A DNA stretch of 64,000 nt from positions 1 to 64,000 of the forward strand of contig NZ_JADEWH010000002.1 of NCBI RefSeq assembly GCF_015207755.1. The letters run 5' to 3'. Below are positions 8,542 through 17,473 of this stretch, one piece after another. Position numbers and translations under genes: made by a program. The notes under the pieces are model-generated. The model was not told the DNA's origin. It was given only the letters and a program-made list of their open reading frames with translations, and made no database searches. Every line of letters starts with the position of its first letter. The first letter of the stretch is position 1. This DNA is from Nodularia sp. LEGE 06071 (GTDB taxonomy: Bacteria; Cyanobacteriota; Cyanobacteriia; Cyanobacteriales; Nostocaceae).

Positions 8542-9423
8542 ATGTTGATGTTAGCTCAATTCCAGAGCTTGTATCCCCAGGGCAGTATTATTACTGAATT
8601 AGTGCAAATTTTTCAAGGAAAATATATTGTCCGGGCTAGCGTGCAAATTGAAAACGTCACCCGTGCGACTGGCATGGCAGGGGCAGAAACCGTAGAAGTA
8701 GCAGAAGACAAAGCCAGAACTAGAGCATTAATGGTTTTGGGCATCAGCAATTCTCCACAGGCATCGGTAGAATTGGCTCCCCAAGAGACATCCCCAGTGC
8801 AGTTAAATTCTGCCTTGAACACCGCCAAGGTGAAATTGAACGAGCCTAATCAGGCTAGCTATTCCCCCGTTATAGATGAAGACTTTGGCAGTAGCCAATG
8901 GTCAGCACCCAATGACAGAGAAATATCTCTACCGCCTCTGAGTGAACAGAATCTCAAAACAGAGTCAGTACAAATTGACACAGAAATTGCTGAAAGCAGC
9001 GATACCTACAGCCAAGATTTAAATCAAAATGTTCCCTCAACTCACAACCGACACCTAGAATTCGATACCCCATTTCAAAACCGGGAAACGATGCCTGAAA
9101 ACCAGTCGGAACGTCAGACATTTTCGGGAAATTTTGCGAGTAATGTCACACCTTTTACACCCCGCAGTTATAGTCCGCCAGAGAATGTGAGCAATCAAAT
9201 ATGGGAAGCTAAAAAAAAGAAGAAAAGTGAACCAGTGGATTTATCTGATGTCATTGCCAAAACAGATGTCGAACTTCAGCGCTTAGGCTGGACAGCAGAA
9301 CAGGGAAGAGAGCATTTAATTAAAACCTACGGCAAGCGGGGACGCACTTTGCTAACGGAAGAAGAATTGCACAGTTTTCTCCAACATCTGGAGTCTCAGC
9401 CAGACCCAGTAGCGGGATTTTAA
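8542..9423 (+). CDS. Hypothetical protein with conserved ends and a disordered middle
   Basis: 293 residues in three parts. The N-terminus (about 1-70) is folded-looking: LAQFQSLYPQGSIITELVQIF, then GKYIVRASVQIENVTRATGMAGAETVEVAEDKARTRALMVLGI, a beta-alpha pattern reminiscent of small nucleic-acid-binding domains (Rad52- or dsRBD-like), though I cannot place it. Residues about 75-235 are Ser/Pro/Asn/Glu-rich and probably disordered. The C-terminus (about 238-285) forms a helical domain with LQRLGWTAEQGREHLIKTYGKRGRTLLTEEEL. The likely reading is a cyanobacterial DNA/RNA-handling protein; this is inference. It starts at ATG 8542; a second ATG two codons later is possible. Confidence 0.65.
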   Translation: MLMLAQFQSLYPQGSIITELVQIFQGKYIVRASVQIENVTRATGMAGAETVEVAEDKARTRALMVLGISNSPQASVELAPQETSPVQLNSALNTAKVKLNEPNQASYSPVIDEDFGSSQWSAPNDREISLPPLSEQNLKTESVQIDTEIAESSDTYSQDLNQNVPSTHNRHLEFDTPFQNRETMPENQSERQTFSGNFASNVTPFTPRSYSPPENVSNQIWEAKKKKKSEPVDLSDVIAKTDVELQRLGWTAEQGREHLIKTYGKRGRTLLTEEELHSFLQHLESQPDPVAGF

Positions 9424-9582
9424 TTAGGGAATGGGGAATGGGAAGATCAGAGGAAAGGGGGCAGGGTGCAGGGGGCAGGGGAGAAGCTCAGAGGTCAACA
9501 AGCACCAAATAAATGCTATTTTATGTCAAATTCCCCCTTGCTCCCCGCTCCCCGCTCCCCTGCCTCTTCTGCCTACTCCCAT

Positions 9583-10194
9583 TTACGAATGATTGAGAAC
9601 AACCGGACGGCTACCAGCCGCGTGACGGTCAATAACTTGGTCAATCAAGCCATATTCCTTAGCTTCCTCTGGAGACATAAAGAAGTCGCGTTCGGTATCT
9701 TCAGCAATACGCTCAATTGGTTGACCAGTATGTTCAGCTAAATATTCATTTAACCGTTGCTTGTGGTAGAGGATCTCCCGTGCTTGAATTTCAATATCAG
9801 TCGCCTGTCCCTGAGCGCCACCCAAGGGTTGATGAATCATAATCCGAGAATGGGGTAGACTCATTCGCTTACCTTTAGTACCCGCACTGAGAAGAAAAGC
9901 GCCCATACTTGCTCCTAGTCCAGTACAAATTGTACAGACATCAGGACGGATGTGCTTCATGGTGTCAAAAATACCCATGCCAGCCATTACCGAACCGCCG
10001 GGAGAATTAATATACAAATAAATATCTTTCTCCGAGTCTTCAGAATCCAAGAATAGCAGTTGGGCAACAATCAGATTTGCAATGTCGTTATCAACCTGTT
10101 GTCCCAAAAATATGATGCGCTCACGCAACAGTCGTGAGTAGATATCAAAGGCGCGTTCGCCTCGACCCGATTGTTCAACAACGATAGGAATCAT
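9583..10194 (-). CDS. clpP: ATP-dependent Clp protease proteolytic subunit
   Basis: Serine protease subunit that assembles into a tetradecameric chamber with a Clp ATPase. Catalytic triad residues are in place: Ser96 in GLGASMGAF, His121 in MIHQPLGG and Asp170 in [24 protein letters not shown] (61-73) forms the oxyanion region. Length 203 is typical. Cyanobacteria have several clpP genes and one degenerate clpR; this one keeps all three catalytic residues so is a true ClpP. The isolated position, with no clpX or clpR beside it, does not tell which paralogue it is. Confidence 0.95.
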   Translation of the reverse strand: MIPIVVEQSGRGERAFDIYSRLLRERIIFLGQQVDNDIANLIVAQLLFLDSEDSEKDIYLYINSPGGSVMAGMGIFDTMKHIRPDVCTICTGLGASMGAFLLSAGTKGKRMSLPHSRIMIHQPLGGAQGQATDIEIQAREILYHKQRLNEYLAEHTGQPIERIAEDTERDFFMSPEEAKEYGLIDQVIDRHAAGSRPVVLNHS

Positions 10195-10314
10195 GCAGCG
10201 TGCTTGTAAGGATCTTAATTTTATATCTATCTTATCGGCTTGATACTCCTCCTGCCTAAAGGCTAGTCCCGCCGTGTAGTCAAAGGTTAAAAATCAAAAG
10301 TCAAAAAGCTTATT

Positions 10315-10365
10315 CTATAGGCTTTTCATTGATTTCAAATCGTTGTGCTATTTACGCCGACCTGT
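10315..10365 (+). repeat. Dispersed ~50-bp repeat, copy 1
   Basis: From CTATAGGCTTTTCATT to CCGACCTGT; a second copy with about 80 percent identity is at 21903-21952. Both copies come soon after a CAAAAGTCAAA heptamer run. Confidence 0.55.
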
Positions 10366-10856
10366 CCTAGTCCCCAATGCCCCTCTGCGCCCTGCTTCCG
10401 TTCGGACTTTTGGCAAAGCCTGCTCTGCGGCTTGTTTAGTCAACGGCTGATTGCTGTTTTTGTCAAAAATTTCGCTAATTGTTCCTCTACCTGACAGATG
10501 AAAAAAATCCGCGTAGGCACTTTTTATAGAGAAGAAACGTCTAAATAAATATCGACCTGTGGTCAGGGAGGAAAAAATTAAAAAACAAACAAGTAATGTC
10601 TATAACAAGACCTTCTCTGGCCGAAGAATCTGTGCATCTACACTAAACTCTAGATATAAGGGTTTACTACAAATCACTGGATCAGGTGTATTTATAGTAA
10701 ATTTATGTCAACTATTGGTAACTTTTTAAACATTTTTTCACCTTCTTGTTGAGCAATTATCTAATTAATTTTTTCAAATCCGGTAAACCAATAGAAAGGC
10801 GTGTATTTACACAAACAGATCCTACTGGAAGTGCTATTAACAAAGGGATACCTGCC
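10366..10856. other. Intergenic region, nothing clear
   Basis: About 490 bases between the clpP promoter side and the small open frame at 10857. I see no gene, tRNA or terminator. A few AT-rich -10-like hexamers exist but none with a convincing -35. Confidence 0.4.
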
Positions 10857-11012
10857 ATGCCTGAAAAACTTGTGCAAGCCGCCATAATTACGTTTTTACT
10901 CCACCTGATAGCAGGCCTTAGCCCCAATTATCGAATTCAGACAAGAGCCAGTTCATTAACACCGGAAACGCGAGTCACAATTGTTAGCTTGCTATTGCGC
11001 TCTTTCAAATAA
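10857..11012 (+). CDS. Possible small membrane-associated protein
   Basis: A 51-residue frame beginning MPEKLVQAAIITFLLHLIAG, with a hydrophobic helix and a basic tail (RASSLTPETRVTIVSLLLRSFK). AAAGGG nine bases before the ATG at 10857 is a fair ribosome site; the frame extends upstream to 10746 without support. I do not recognise the family. It may be a real small protein; the evidence is only the ribosome site and the amphipathic pattern. Confidence 0.35.
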   Translation: MPEKLVQAAIITFLLHLIAGLSPNYRIQTRASSLTPETRVTIVSLLLRSFK

Positions 11013-11168
11013 ATAGCTAGTTACTAACTAAGTCAGTTGAGCAGATGCTCTCGTACCCAAGGGATAAGTCGCTGGTTGAGTTTTTTGTTTATGTAGACAT
11101 GGTTCTAGGCTAAGACTCCTAGTAACAGGGTAGACTGAGCAAATAAGGCAACTATTTGCATCTGAATT

Positions 11169-13226
11169 ATGACTAATCGCCTTGCTGAAGCTAAGAGTCT
11201 CTATCTCCGTAAACACGCCGAAAACCCGATTGATTGGTGGTCTTGGTGTGACGAAGCTCTTGCAACTGCAAGAAAGCAAAATAAACCAATTTTCCTTTCC
11301 ATTGGTTATTCCAGTTGCCACTGGTGTACTGTGATGGAAGGTGAGGCTTTCTCTGATGCAGCGATCGCTGAGTACATGAATGCCAATTTTTTACCTATCA
11401 AAGTAGATAGGGAAGAAAGACCCGACCTCGATAGCATCTATATGCAAGCGTTGCAGATGATGAGTGGTCAAGGTGGTTGGCCTTTAAATGTCTTTTTATC
11501 CCCAGAGGATTTGGTACCGTTTTACGCTGGAACTTACTTTCCTTTGGAACCCCGCTACGGTCGTCCCGGATTTTTACAAGTTCTGCAAGCTCTACGTCGC
11601 TACTACGATACAGAAAAAGAAGATTTAAGCCAACGTAAAGCATTAATTATTGAGTCACTTCTCACCTCTGCGGTATTACAAAATGGCGCGACTAATCAAG
11701 TTGCAGAAAATGAATTGTTGCGCCAAGGTTGGGAAACTAGCACAGGGGTAATTACTCCTAATCAATCTGGTAATAGCTTCCCAATGATCCCCTATGCAGA
11801 ATTAGCATTACGGGGAACTCGCTTTTTGTTAACATCTCAGTCTGATGGCAAACAAATTTGTATTCAACGCGGACTAGATTTAGCTTTAGGGGGTATTTAT
11901 GACCATGTGGGTGGTGGTTTTCATCGCTATACTGTTGATCCCACTTGGACAGTACCTCACTTTGAAAAGATGCTCTATGACAATGGTCAAATTGTCGAGT
12001 ATCTAGCAAATTTATGGAGTGATGGAGTTAAAGAACCCGCATTTATGAAGTCGGTGGCTGGGACTGTGGAATGGCTCCGGCGGGAAATGACTGCTCCAGA
12101 AGGTTATTTTTATGCGGCTCAAGATGCTGATAGTTTTACTAGTTCTACGGATGTGGAACCGGAGGAAGGAGCTTTTTATGTCTGGAGTTACAGCGAACTT
12201 GAACAACTGTTAACGTCAGAGGAACTAACGGAATTACAACAACAGTTTACGGTAACTCCCCACGGGAACTTTGAAGGTAAGAATGTTTTACAACGCCGCC
12301 ATCAGGGGGAACTGAGCGCCACGATAGAAGTTGCATTGAGTAAATTGTTTGCGGCGCGTTATGGTGAGAAGCCGGAGTTAGTCAGAAGTTTTCCGCCTGC
12401 TGCTAATAACCAGGAAGCAAAAACTGGCGATTGGCCTGGACGCATTCCTGCGGTGACAGATACGAAGATGATTGTGGCTTGGAATAGTTTGATGATTTCC
12501 GGGTTGGCTAGGGCTGGTGCGGTATTTCAACAACCGTTATATCTGGAAATCGCTGTCGGAGCCGCTAAGTTTATTCTGCAACATCAGTTGCTTGATGGGC
12601 GTTTCCACAGACTCAACTATCAAGGTGAAGCTGCTGTGTTAGCTCAGTCTGAAGATTACGGTTTGTTTATTAAGGCACTACTGGATTTACAAGCTTGTTT
12701 CCCTGAACAAAAATCTTGGTTAGAAAGTGCGATCGCACTACAAGATCAATTCAACGAGTTTCTCTGGAGTGTAGAATTGGGTGGCTACTACAATACCGCC
12801 ACTGATGCTAGTCAAGATTTAATTGTGCGCGAACGCAGTTATGCAGATAATGCTACACCATCTGCGAATGGAGTGGCGATCGCTAATTTAGTCCGTCTTT
12901 CCCTACTCACCGATAATTTACATTATCTAAATTTAGCCGAGCAAGGACTGAAAGCTTTTAGTAGCGTCATGCATAATGCTCCCCAGGCTTGCCCCAGCTT
13001 ATTTACAGCTTTAGATTGGTATCGTAATTCTACCTTGATTCGCAGCACTATTGAGCAGATAATTCCTCTGATGACCAAGTATCTACCTGTGACCGAGTTT
13101 GCTGTGGTATCTGATTTACCATCAGGTAGCGTTGGTTTAGTTTGCCAAGGATTCCAATGTCTTGCACCAGCCCAAAGTGAAGAACAGTTGTTACAGCAAG
13201 TGCAGCAGAGTCAGACAAGGGCTTAA
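11169..13226 (+). CDS. Thioredoxin-fold / DUF255 protein (YyaL, SPATA20 family)
   Basis: 685 residues, the full length of this family. The N-terminal thioredoxin-like domain opens with NRLAEAKSLYLRKHAENPIDWW and carries the CHWC motif (Cys50-His-Trp-Cys53), followed by VDREERPDLDSIYMQ and GGWPLNVFLSPE. The remainder is an alpha/alpha barrel related to the six-hairpin glycosidase fold (GGIYDHVGGGFHRYTVDPTWTVPHFEKMLYDN, about 235-270). The biochemical function of the family is not settled; a redox role is inferred from the Cys pair. The start ATG at 11169 gives the expected N-terminus. Confidence 0.9.
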   Translation: MTNRLAEAKSLYLRKHAENPIDWWSWCDEALATARKQNKPIFLSIGYSSCHWCTVMEGEAFSDAAIAEYMNANFLPIKVDREERPDLDSIYMQALQMMSGQGGWPLNVFLSPEDLVPFYAGTYFPLEPRYGRPGFLQVLQALRRYYDTEKEDLSQRKALIIESLLTSAVLQNGATNQVAENELLRQGWETSTGVITPNQSGNSFPMIPYAELALRGTRFLLTSQSDGKQICIQRGLDLALGGIYDHVGGGFHRYTVDPTWTVPHFEKMLYDNGQIVEYLANLWSDGVKEPAFMKSVAGTVEWLRREMTAPEGYFYAAQDADSFTSSTDVEPEEGAFYVWSYSELEQLLTSEELTELQQQFTVTPHGNFEGKNVLQRRHQGELSATIEVALSKLFAARYGEKPELVRSFPPAANNQEAKTGDWPGRIPAVTDTKMIVAWNSLMISGLARAGAVFQQPLYLEIAVGAAKFILQHQLLDGRFHRLNYQGEAAVLAQSEDYGLFIKALLDLQACFPEQKSWLESAIALQDQFNEFLWSVELGGYYNTATDASQDLIVRERSYADNATPSANGVAIANLVRLSLLTDNLHYLNLAEQGLKAFSSVMHNAPQACPSLFTALDWYRNSTLIRSTIEQIIPLMTKYLPVTEFAVVSDLPSGSVGLVCQGFQCLAPAQSEEQLLQQVQQSQTRA

Positions 13227-13271
13227 TAGTTATATTTATCACCTTAAAGCACCCGTCCGGTGCAAGCGAGG

Positions 13272-13416
13272 CTACCGTGTACACACAAGTGATCGAATCG
13301 CCCCCTAACCCCCAATTCTGGGGGAACAAGAATTTTCAAAGTCCCCCAAACTTGGGGGATTTAGGGGGCTAAACAGGCTCAAACGCAGACAGGCAAGACT
13401 TGTGTGTACACGGTAG
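13272..13416 (+). mobile_element. MITE-like repeat, copy 1 (145 bp)
   Basis: Perfect 19-bp terminal inverted repeats, CTACCGTGTACACACAAGT (13272-13290) and its complement (13398-13416), around an internal C-rich/G-rich palindromic core (CCCCCTAACCCCCAA...). The second copy at 15416-15559 is nearly identical and has the same orientation. No transposase inside. GCAAGCGAGG occurs on both flanks, which may be a target duplication or part of the element. Confidence 0.75.
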
Positions 13417-13482
13417 CGCAAGCGAGGAGCGGAGAAAAAGCATATAGGTTTACTCAGAAATAGGACGTTGATTTTATAAAAA

Positions 13483-14091
13483 ATGGGTATAAATCATAAT
13501 TCTTTACTCAGCACGATTGTCTTGGCTGGTGGGAAGAGTTCTCGCATGGGTGAGGATAAAGCCCTGATTTCTATTGGGGGAATGCCTTTGTTGCAGTTGG
13601 TTTGTGGTGTAGCCGCAGGTTGTACAGATCATGTTTATGTAGTCACTCCCTGGCCAGAACGCTATCAGCACTTAGTATTACCTAGTTGTCAATTTATTCG
13701 GGAAGTACCTTTATCTGCCTCATCTTCCCCTGACCACGGGCCACTGGTAGGATTTGCCCAAGGCTTGGCGCAAGTACAAACAGATTGGGTATTGTTACTA
13801 GCTTGTGATTTGCCTCGGTTGCGGGTTGAAGTGTTGCAAGCATGGGCGAATGAACTGGATCATGTAGCGGATGAAGCGATCGCCACTTTGGTTCATCATA
13901 GTCAAGGCTGGGAACCTCTATGTGGTTTCTATCGCCGTCGCTGTTTGCCGCAACTTTTAGATTTTATCAATCAAGGCGGGCGCTCATTTCAGCAGTGGCT
14001 AACTCAGCATTCTATACAAGTTTTGTCCTTACCAGCATCAGAGATGTTATTTAACTGTAATACACCAGAGGACTTGGCTTTGCTCAACTAA
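13483..14091 (+). CDS. mobA: Molybdenum cofactor guanylyltransferase
   Basis: Attaches GMP to the molybdenum cofactor to give MGD for enzymes such as nitrate reductase. The nucleotide-binding signature LAGGKSSRMGEDKAL (residues 14-28) is intact, followed by the DHGPLVGF loop and LLACDLPRL, where the Asp binds Mg. Length 202 fits. The start ATG at 13483 follows a short AT-rich leader. It stands alone, with no other moa/moe gene in the window, and lies between two copies of the same MITE-like repeat. Confidence 0.9.
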   Translation: MGINHNSLLSTIVLAGGKSSRMGEDKALISIGGMPLLQLVCGVAAGCTDHVYVVTPWPERYQHLVLPSCQFIREVPLSASSSPDHGPLVGFAQGLAQVQTDWVLLLACDLPRLRVEVLQAWANELDHVADEAIATLVHHSQGWEPLCGFYRRRCLPQLLDFINQGGRSFQQWLTQHSIQVLSLPASEMLFNCNTPEDLALLN

Positions 14092-14398
14092 AAATCTCAC
14101 CAATCGATCCAATATAGTTATGTCAAAAATTTGACTGACAATAAAAAAATAATTGTTATCTATCCAACATTACTTTTCGTATTAATACTATATACTTCAG
14201 TTAAGCTTTTTCAATAAACCTTGTATAGATAATAGCGAGTAGGGCAGTTATAAGTTCCTGATGGAATTGGGACTTGTCTGTCTACTCGCATTTTTAATGC
14301 CTATATACAGCAAATAACATCATAGCCAGATTTTGTTAATTTGAAATGTGGTGATGAGTTTGCTTTTAATTATTTTATAGTCAGCAAGGAAGTTCACT
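14092..14398. other. Leader region before the binding-protein gene, with terminator-like hairpin
   Basis: 307 bases without a gene. The hairpin GCGAGTAG (14235-14242) with CTACTCGC (14282-14289), and an inner TTCC/GGAA pair, is followed by ATTTTTAA. It could end mobA transcription or act as an attenuator in the leader of the 14399 gene. AATAATTGTTATC near 14145 is a weak Fur-box-like stretch. AAGGAAG at 14386 is the ribosome site for 14399. Confidence 0.5.
14235..14294 (+). terminator. Hairpin plus T-run downstream of mobA
   Basis: Eight-base perfect stem GCGAGTAG/CTACTCGC, extended by CAG/CTG across a bulge, followed by ATTTTTAA. The loop is long (about 40 bases) and carries its own small stem, so this could equally be a leader attenuator. 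Confidence 0.5.
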
Positions 14399-15307
14399 AT
14401 GTATCATCGGGCAATTTTATCTGCTTTAGCATTGTTGTTGAGTCTAGTTTTAGTGGCTTGTAACACTGCAACTACACAGCCGCCACAGGTATCAGCAACA
14501 ATAACATCTCAGCAAGTACCACAGGCATCTGCTACAAGAGTTGTGGCTCTTTCCTCACTTGCTACAGATATTATATATCAGCTTGATCCCAGCAAGCTTG
14601 TAGGTATGACTGGGAGCAAATTATTTAATGATGATCCGCGATTTGATGAAATTACCCGCGTCAGCGAGGGGCAAAGTCCTCCGAATCTAGAAAAAATTGT
14701 GGCTCTCAAACCCGATTTAGTGATTGGTGCAGAGGGTTTTTCTACTCAACCAATGCAGAGACTCCAGCAGCTAGGAGTTTCTACGCTGCTAACAAAGGTG
14801 AATACTTGGGAATCGTTAGAAGAATTGACTAAAAAACTGGCTCAGTTAATTGATGCTGATCCCCAGCCTTTATTAAATCGCTATAAAACTTTTTTATCAG
14901 ATAAGTTAATTCAGAGTCCTTCTACTTTAGTTCTGGTTAGCCGTCAGCCAATTTTAGCACCGAATAAAAATAGTTGGGCTGGGGATTTGTTGGCAAAATT
15001 CCAGGCGAAAAACTTGGCAGCCGAATTACAAGGTCAAAGTCCAATTGGTGGATATGTTACGCTGTCGGCGGAGAAAGTTTTAGAGGCAAATCCAGAAGTA
15101 ATTATTGTAGTTAGTCCTCCACAAGGAGGTTCGGAAACCGCCGTTTTAGATTCTTTTAAAAAGGAATCTTTTTGGCAACAACTACAAGCAACTAAAAATA
15201 ATCGAGTATATATTTTTGATTATTATGGTTTGGTAAATCCAGGCAGCATCGAGACAATAGAAAAAGCCTGCCAGCAGCTTCAGCAGGATTTATTAGCAGT
15301 AAATTAA
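14399..15307 (+). CDS. Metal/siderophore-type periplasmic binding lipoprotein (Peripla_BP_2)
   Basis: 302 residues. A lipoprotein signal LALLLSLVLVAC places the acylated Cys at residue 21. The mature part has the helical-backbone binding-protein pattern: RVVALSSLATDIIYQL, SPPNLEKIVALKPDLVIGAEGF, and a C-terminal domain with SAEKVLEANPEVIIVVSP and NRVYIFDYYGLVNPGSIE. Such proteins deliver cobalamin or ferric siderophores to BtuCD/FecCD transporters. No permease or ATPase gene is beside it, so the substrate is unknown; iron is favoured by the neighbouring iron genes. It is bracketed with mobA by two direct MITE-like repeats. Confidence 0.85.
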   Translation: MYHRAILSALALLLSLVLVACNTATTQPPQVSATITSQQVPQASATRVVALSSLATDIIYQLDPSKLVGMTGSKLFNDDPRFDEITRVSEGQSPPNLEKIVALKPDLVIGAEGFSTQPMQRLQQLGVSTLLTKVNTWESLEELTKKLAQLIDADPQPLLNRYKTFLSDKLIQSPSTLVLVSRQPILAPNKNSWAGDLLAKFQAKNLAAELQGQSPIGGYVTLSAEKVLEANPEVIIVVSPPQGGSETAVLDSFKKESFWQQLQATKNNRVYIFDYYGLVNPGSIETIEKACQQLQQDLLAVN

Positions 15308-15376
15308 TCATAATTAAGCAATCTGTGTTGCTCAGTGAAAATATGGATTATTTGACATACCTCCTCTTCTTGAAGG

Positions 15377-15396
15377 CTACGGTGTACACACAAGTC
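15377..15396 (+). repeat. Solo end of the MITE-like repeat
   Basis: CTACGGTGTACACACAAGT matches the left terminal repeat of the elements at 13272 and 15416, but the following sequence (CGAAGTAAAC) is unrelated. It is a solo terminus or truncated copy 20 bases before copy 2. Confidence 0.6.
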
Positions 15397-15415
15397 GAAG
15401 TAAACTACTAGGGGC

Positions 15416-15559
15416 TACGGTGTACACACAAGTGATCGAATCGCCCCCTAACCCCCAATTATGGGGGAACAAGAATTTTCAAAGTCCCCCAAACTTGGGG
15501 GATTTAGGGGGCAAAATAGCCTCAAACGCAGACAGACAGGACTTGTGTGTACACCGTAG
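15416..15559 (+). mobile_element. MITE-like repeat, copy 2 (144 bp)
   Basis: Left end 15416-15433 (one G fewer than copy 1), right end ACTTGTGTGTACACCGTAG (15541-15559). The internal part differs from copy 1 only at a few positions. Same orientation as copy 1, so the pair are direct repeats 2.1 kb apart. Confidence 0.75.
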
Positions 15560-15590
15560 GCAAGCGAGGAGGGGAGATAAAGTTAGCCCT

Positions 15591-15640
15591 GGCGATTGGA
15601 AATCGCGGCTACAAAGATAAAACCCGCCTGCGCGGGTTAT
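15591..15640 (+). repeat. Dispersed repeat (GGCGAT..GCGGCTAC..CCCGCCTGCGCGGG)
   Basis: A hairpin-forming repeat with TTGGAAATCGCGGCTAC and ACCCGCCTGCGCGGGTT; a sister copy at 25661-25711 shares GCGGCTA, AAA and the CCTGCG block. Located between the binding protein and the FTR1 gene and probably able to stop transcription. Confidence 0.5.
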
Positions 15641-15662
15641 TGCATAAAATATATTCGCCCAA

Positions 15663-16631
15663 TTATTCCTTTGCCGAATTCATTGGTTTTTGAGGGACTG
15701 AATTATTCTTGATATTTTGAACAACACCACCAGTTAGACTGCGGAAATATAGCCCTCCGACAGTGGCTAAAAATACAACATAACCGATTGCCTGTACTAA
15801 ATACAAATGTTCTCTGTAGCCAAACAAAGATTTAAGAATAATGCCGGGGAATTGTTGATCTGGCAATATTTTCTCAGTATTCCAAACCATTGGCCCCAAA
15901 ATACAAGAGTGGACTTTGCTAAAGTGTTCGTAATAGAAACAAAGATTTTCTGAGGCACGACTACTGAGGGCAAGGTTAGCCAAACCTTCATCAAAATGCT
16001 TCAAGGCGGAAACTACTAACCCGGAAACTATCAATACTAATAAAACGCCCATCACTTGGAAAAACTGGCGAATATTAATTTTGATACCCCATTTAAATAG
16101 TAAGACTCCAATGGCAGCTGCTCCGGCTAAACCAGCAATTGCACCTAAAGCTGGGACTAATCCCTGTTGAAAATTCGCAGCAACAAATAGAACAGTTTCA
16201 AATCCTTCACGGACAACGGCGATCAAAATTAAACTAAATACGCCCCAACCAGCATTTGAGTTTTGTGTTAGCGCTTGTGTGACTGCTCCTTCAACTTGCG
16301 CTTTCATAAATCTGGCTTGTTTCGTCATCCAGATGAGCATCCAACTGAGCATAGCGATCGCCAGGACACTAAACACAGCTTCTAACATTGGCTCAACGAC
16401 TGAGGTGTATTGAGGATTTACTGCCCCTAGTACTTGAATTAACCAAGTAAATAACACACCTATGAAGAAACTAATGATAATACCAACACCGACACCAGCA
16501 TATACCCAAGGGTTGAGTCGGGATTGATTCGCTTTTTTCAGCAAAGCTAGGACAATGCCCACAACGAGGGCGGCTTCTACTCCTTCTCGGAGTGTAATGA
16601 CAAAAGTAGGTAGAGCGGTGCTGAGATTCAT
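15663..16631 (-). CDS. FTR1-family iron permease
   Basis: 322 residues from the ATG at 16631; the frame extends 27 codons upstream into a CCCCACT repeat, which I reject as coding. Seven hydrophobic segments are visible. The iron-binding REGxE motifs are both present: REGVEA (15-20) and REGFE (141-145). This matches FTR1/EfeU, which moves Fe3+ (after oxidation of Fe2+) into the cell through the cytoplasmic membrane. It is the last gene of a same-strand iron set: multicopper oxidase (18657), EfeO-like lipoprotein (17474), ferritin-like protein (16812). Gaps of 150-230 bases make a single operon likely but not certain. Confidence 0.92.
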   Translation of the reverse strand: MNLSTALPTFVITLREGVEAALVVGIVLALLKKANQSRLNPWVYAGVGVGIIISFFIGVLFTWLIQVLGAVNPQYTSVVEPMLEAVFSVLAIAMLSWMLIWMTKQARFMKAQVEGAVTQALTQNSNAGWGVFSLILIAVVREGFETVLFVAANFQQGLVPALGAIAGLAGAAAIGVLLFKWGIKINIRQFFQVMGVLLVLIVSGLVVSALKHFDEGLANLALSSRASENLCFYYEHFSKVHSCILGPMVWNTEKILPDQQFPGIILKSLFGYREHLYLVQAIGYVVFLATVGGLYFRSLTGGVVQNIKNNSVPQKPMNSAKE

Positions 16632-16811
16632 TTTTTGGGAGTGGGGAGTGGGGAGTGGGGAGTGGGAAGAAGGGTATGGGTGCAGGGGAGAAGAGGAAAG
16701 TTTTTTAAGCATAGTGAAGAAGTCTTATTTTATTTCAAAATCTCCCTCAATCACTACTTCCCTGCTTTTTTCTCCTACTCCCTACTCCCTACTCCCTACT
16801 CCCCTAATTAT
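16632..16811. repeat. GGGGAGTGGGGAGTGGG / ACTCCCTACTCCC repeats
   Basis: A run of GGGGAGT units (about 16638-16668) and an opposite run of CTCCCTACTCCC (16770-16802) flank the gap between FTR1 and the ferritin gene. These are the common Nostocales intergenic repeats and could form a long hairpin. Confidence 0.6.
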
Positions 16812-17246
16812 TTAGCTGAAATCGCGGAGCATTTTTTTCAGTTCGAGATTATGCATCTCTTCTTGCCCAATCATGCCACGAGCAAATTCTTCTAGATAAA
16901 TACTGGCACCGGTGACAGTAGTCAACAGACTTTTGTACAAATCCAGCGCTTTCTTTTCATGGGATAAGCTTTCTGCCAAAATATCCTTGACTTTGTGCTG
17001 GTAAGTTTCTTCCATTGAGGCGATTTTTAGAGAGGGATGCCCGTCTAAACCAGTTAGAATTTCTCCTACCTGTTGGGCATGAAGTAGAGACTCACTCGCC
17101 TGTGCTTTGAAAAAATCTACAATGGGAATGCGATTAGGACCAGTCACCATTAAGGAATAATGGGTGTAGCGTACTACTCCCGCTAGTTCAAATTCCATGA
17201 TGGCGTTCAGGAGGTCGATGGTTTTTTCGTTGTCAAGCTCTTGCAT
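16812..17246 (-). CDS. Bacterioferritin-like ferritin
   Basis: 144 residues, four-helix-bundle pattern. Ligands of a di-iron centre are in the right places: Glu about 18-20 in AIMEFELAGVVRYTHYS, Glu52/His55 in ASESLLHAQQ, Glu94 region in SLSHEKKAL, and EEMH near the C-terminus. Bacterioferritins oxidise Fe2+ and store Fe3+ in a 24-mer; the Met that binds heme is not obvious, so I call it ferritin-like only. Its place in the set with FTR1 and a multicopper oxidase supports iron storage right after uptake. Confidence 0.82.
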   Translation of the reverse strand: MQELDNEKTIDLLNAIMEFELAGVVRYTHYSLMVTGPNRIPIVDFFKAQASESLLHAQQVGEILTGLDGHPSLKIASMEETYQHKVKDILAESLSHEKKALDLYKSLLTTVTGASIYLEEFARGMIGQEEMHNLELKKMLRDFS

Positions 17247-17473
17247 CAGTTGTTAATTAAATTTACGAATGGGGAGTCATCAGTGTTGAGTTAACAGGTA
17301 TAGTCTCTACAGGTATTCAAAGCCTAAGCTATTTACACTCCGTAACCCTTAACTATCGTCTCACTTCTCATTCATTCTAAACTCCTCTTTGTGCGCCACC
17401 AATTAAGTCAATGCGATCGCCTTTGGCGCGGCTTGGCCAATCGCTTAGGTTGCAGCTTGGCCGAACGCCTGAC

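Noticed and set aside
9466-9741. Open frame running into clpP on the other strand
   Set aside because: Overlaps clpP antisense and starts in a G-rich repeat.
15420-15620. 66-codon frame over MITE copy 2
   Set aside because: It is the translated repeat, not a gene.
16632-16712. 27 extra codons upstream of FTR1
   Set aside because: They translate the CCCCACT/GGGGAGT repeat; FTR1 proteins begin near the ATG at 16631.
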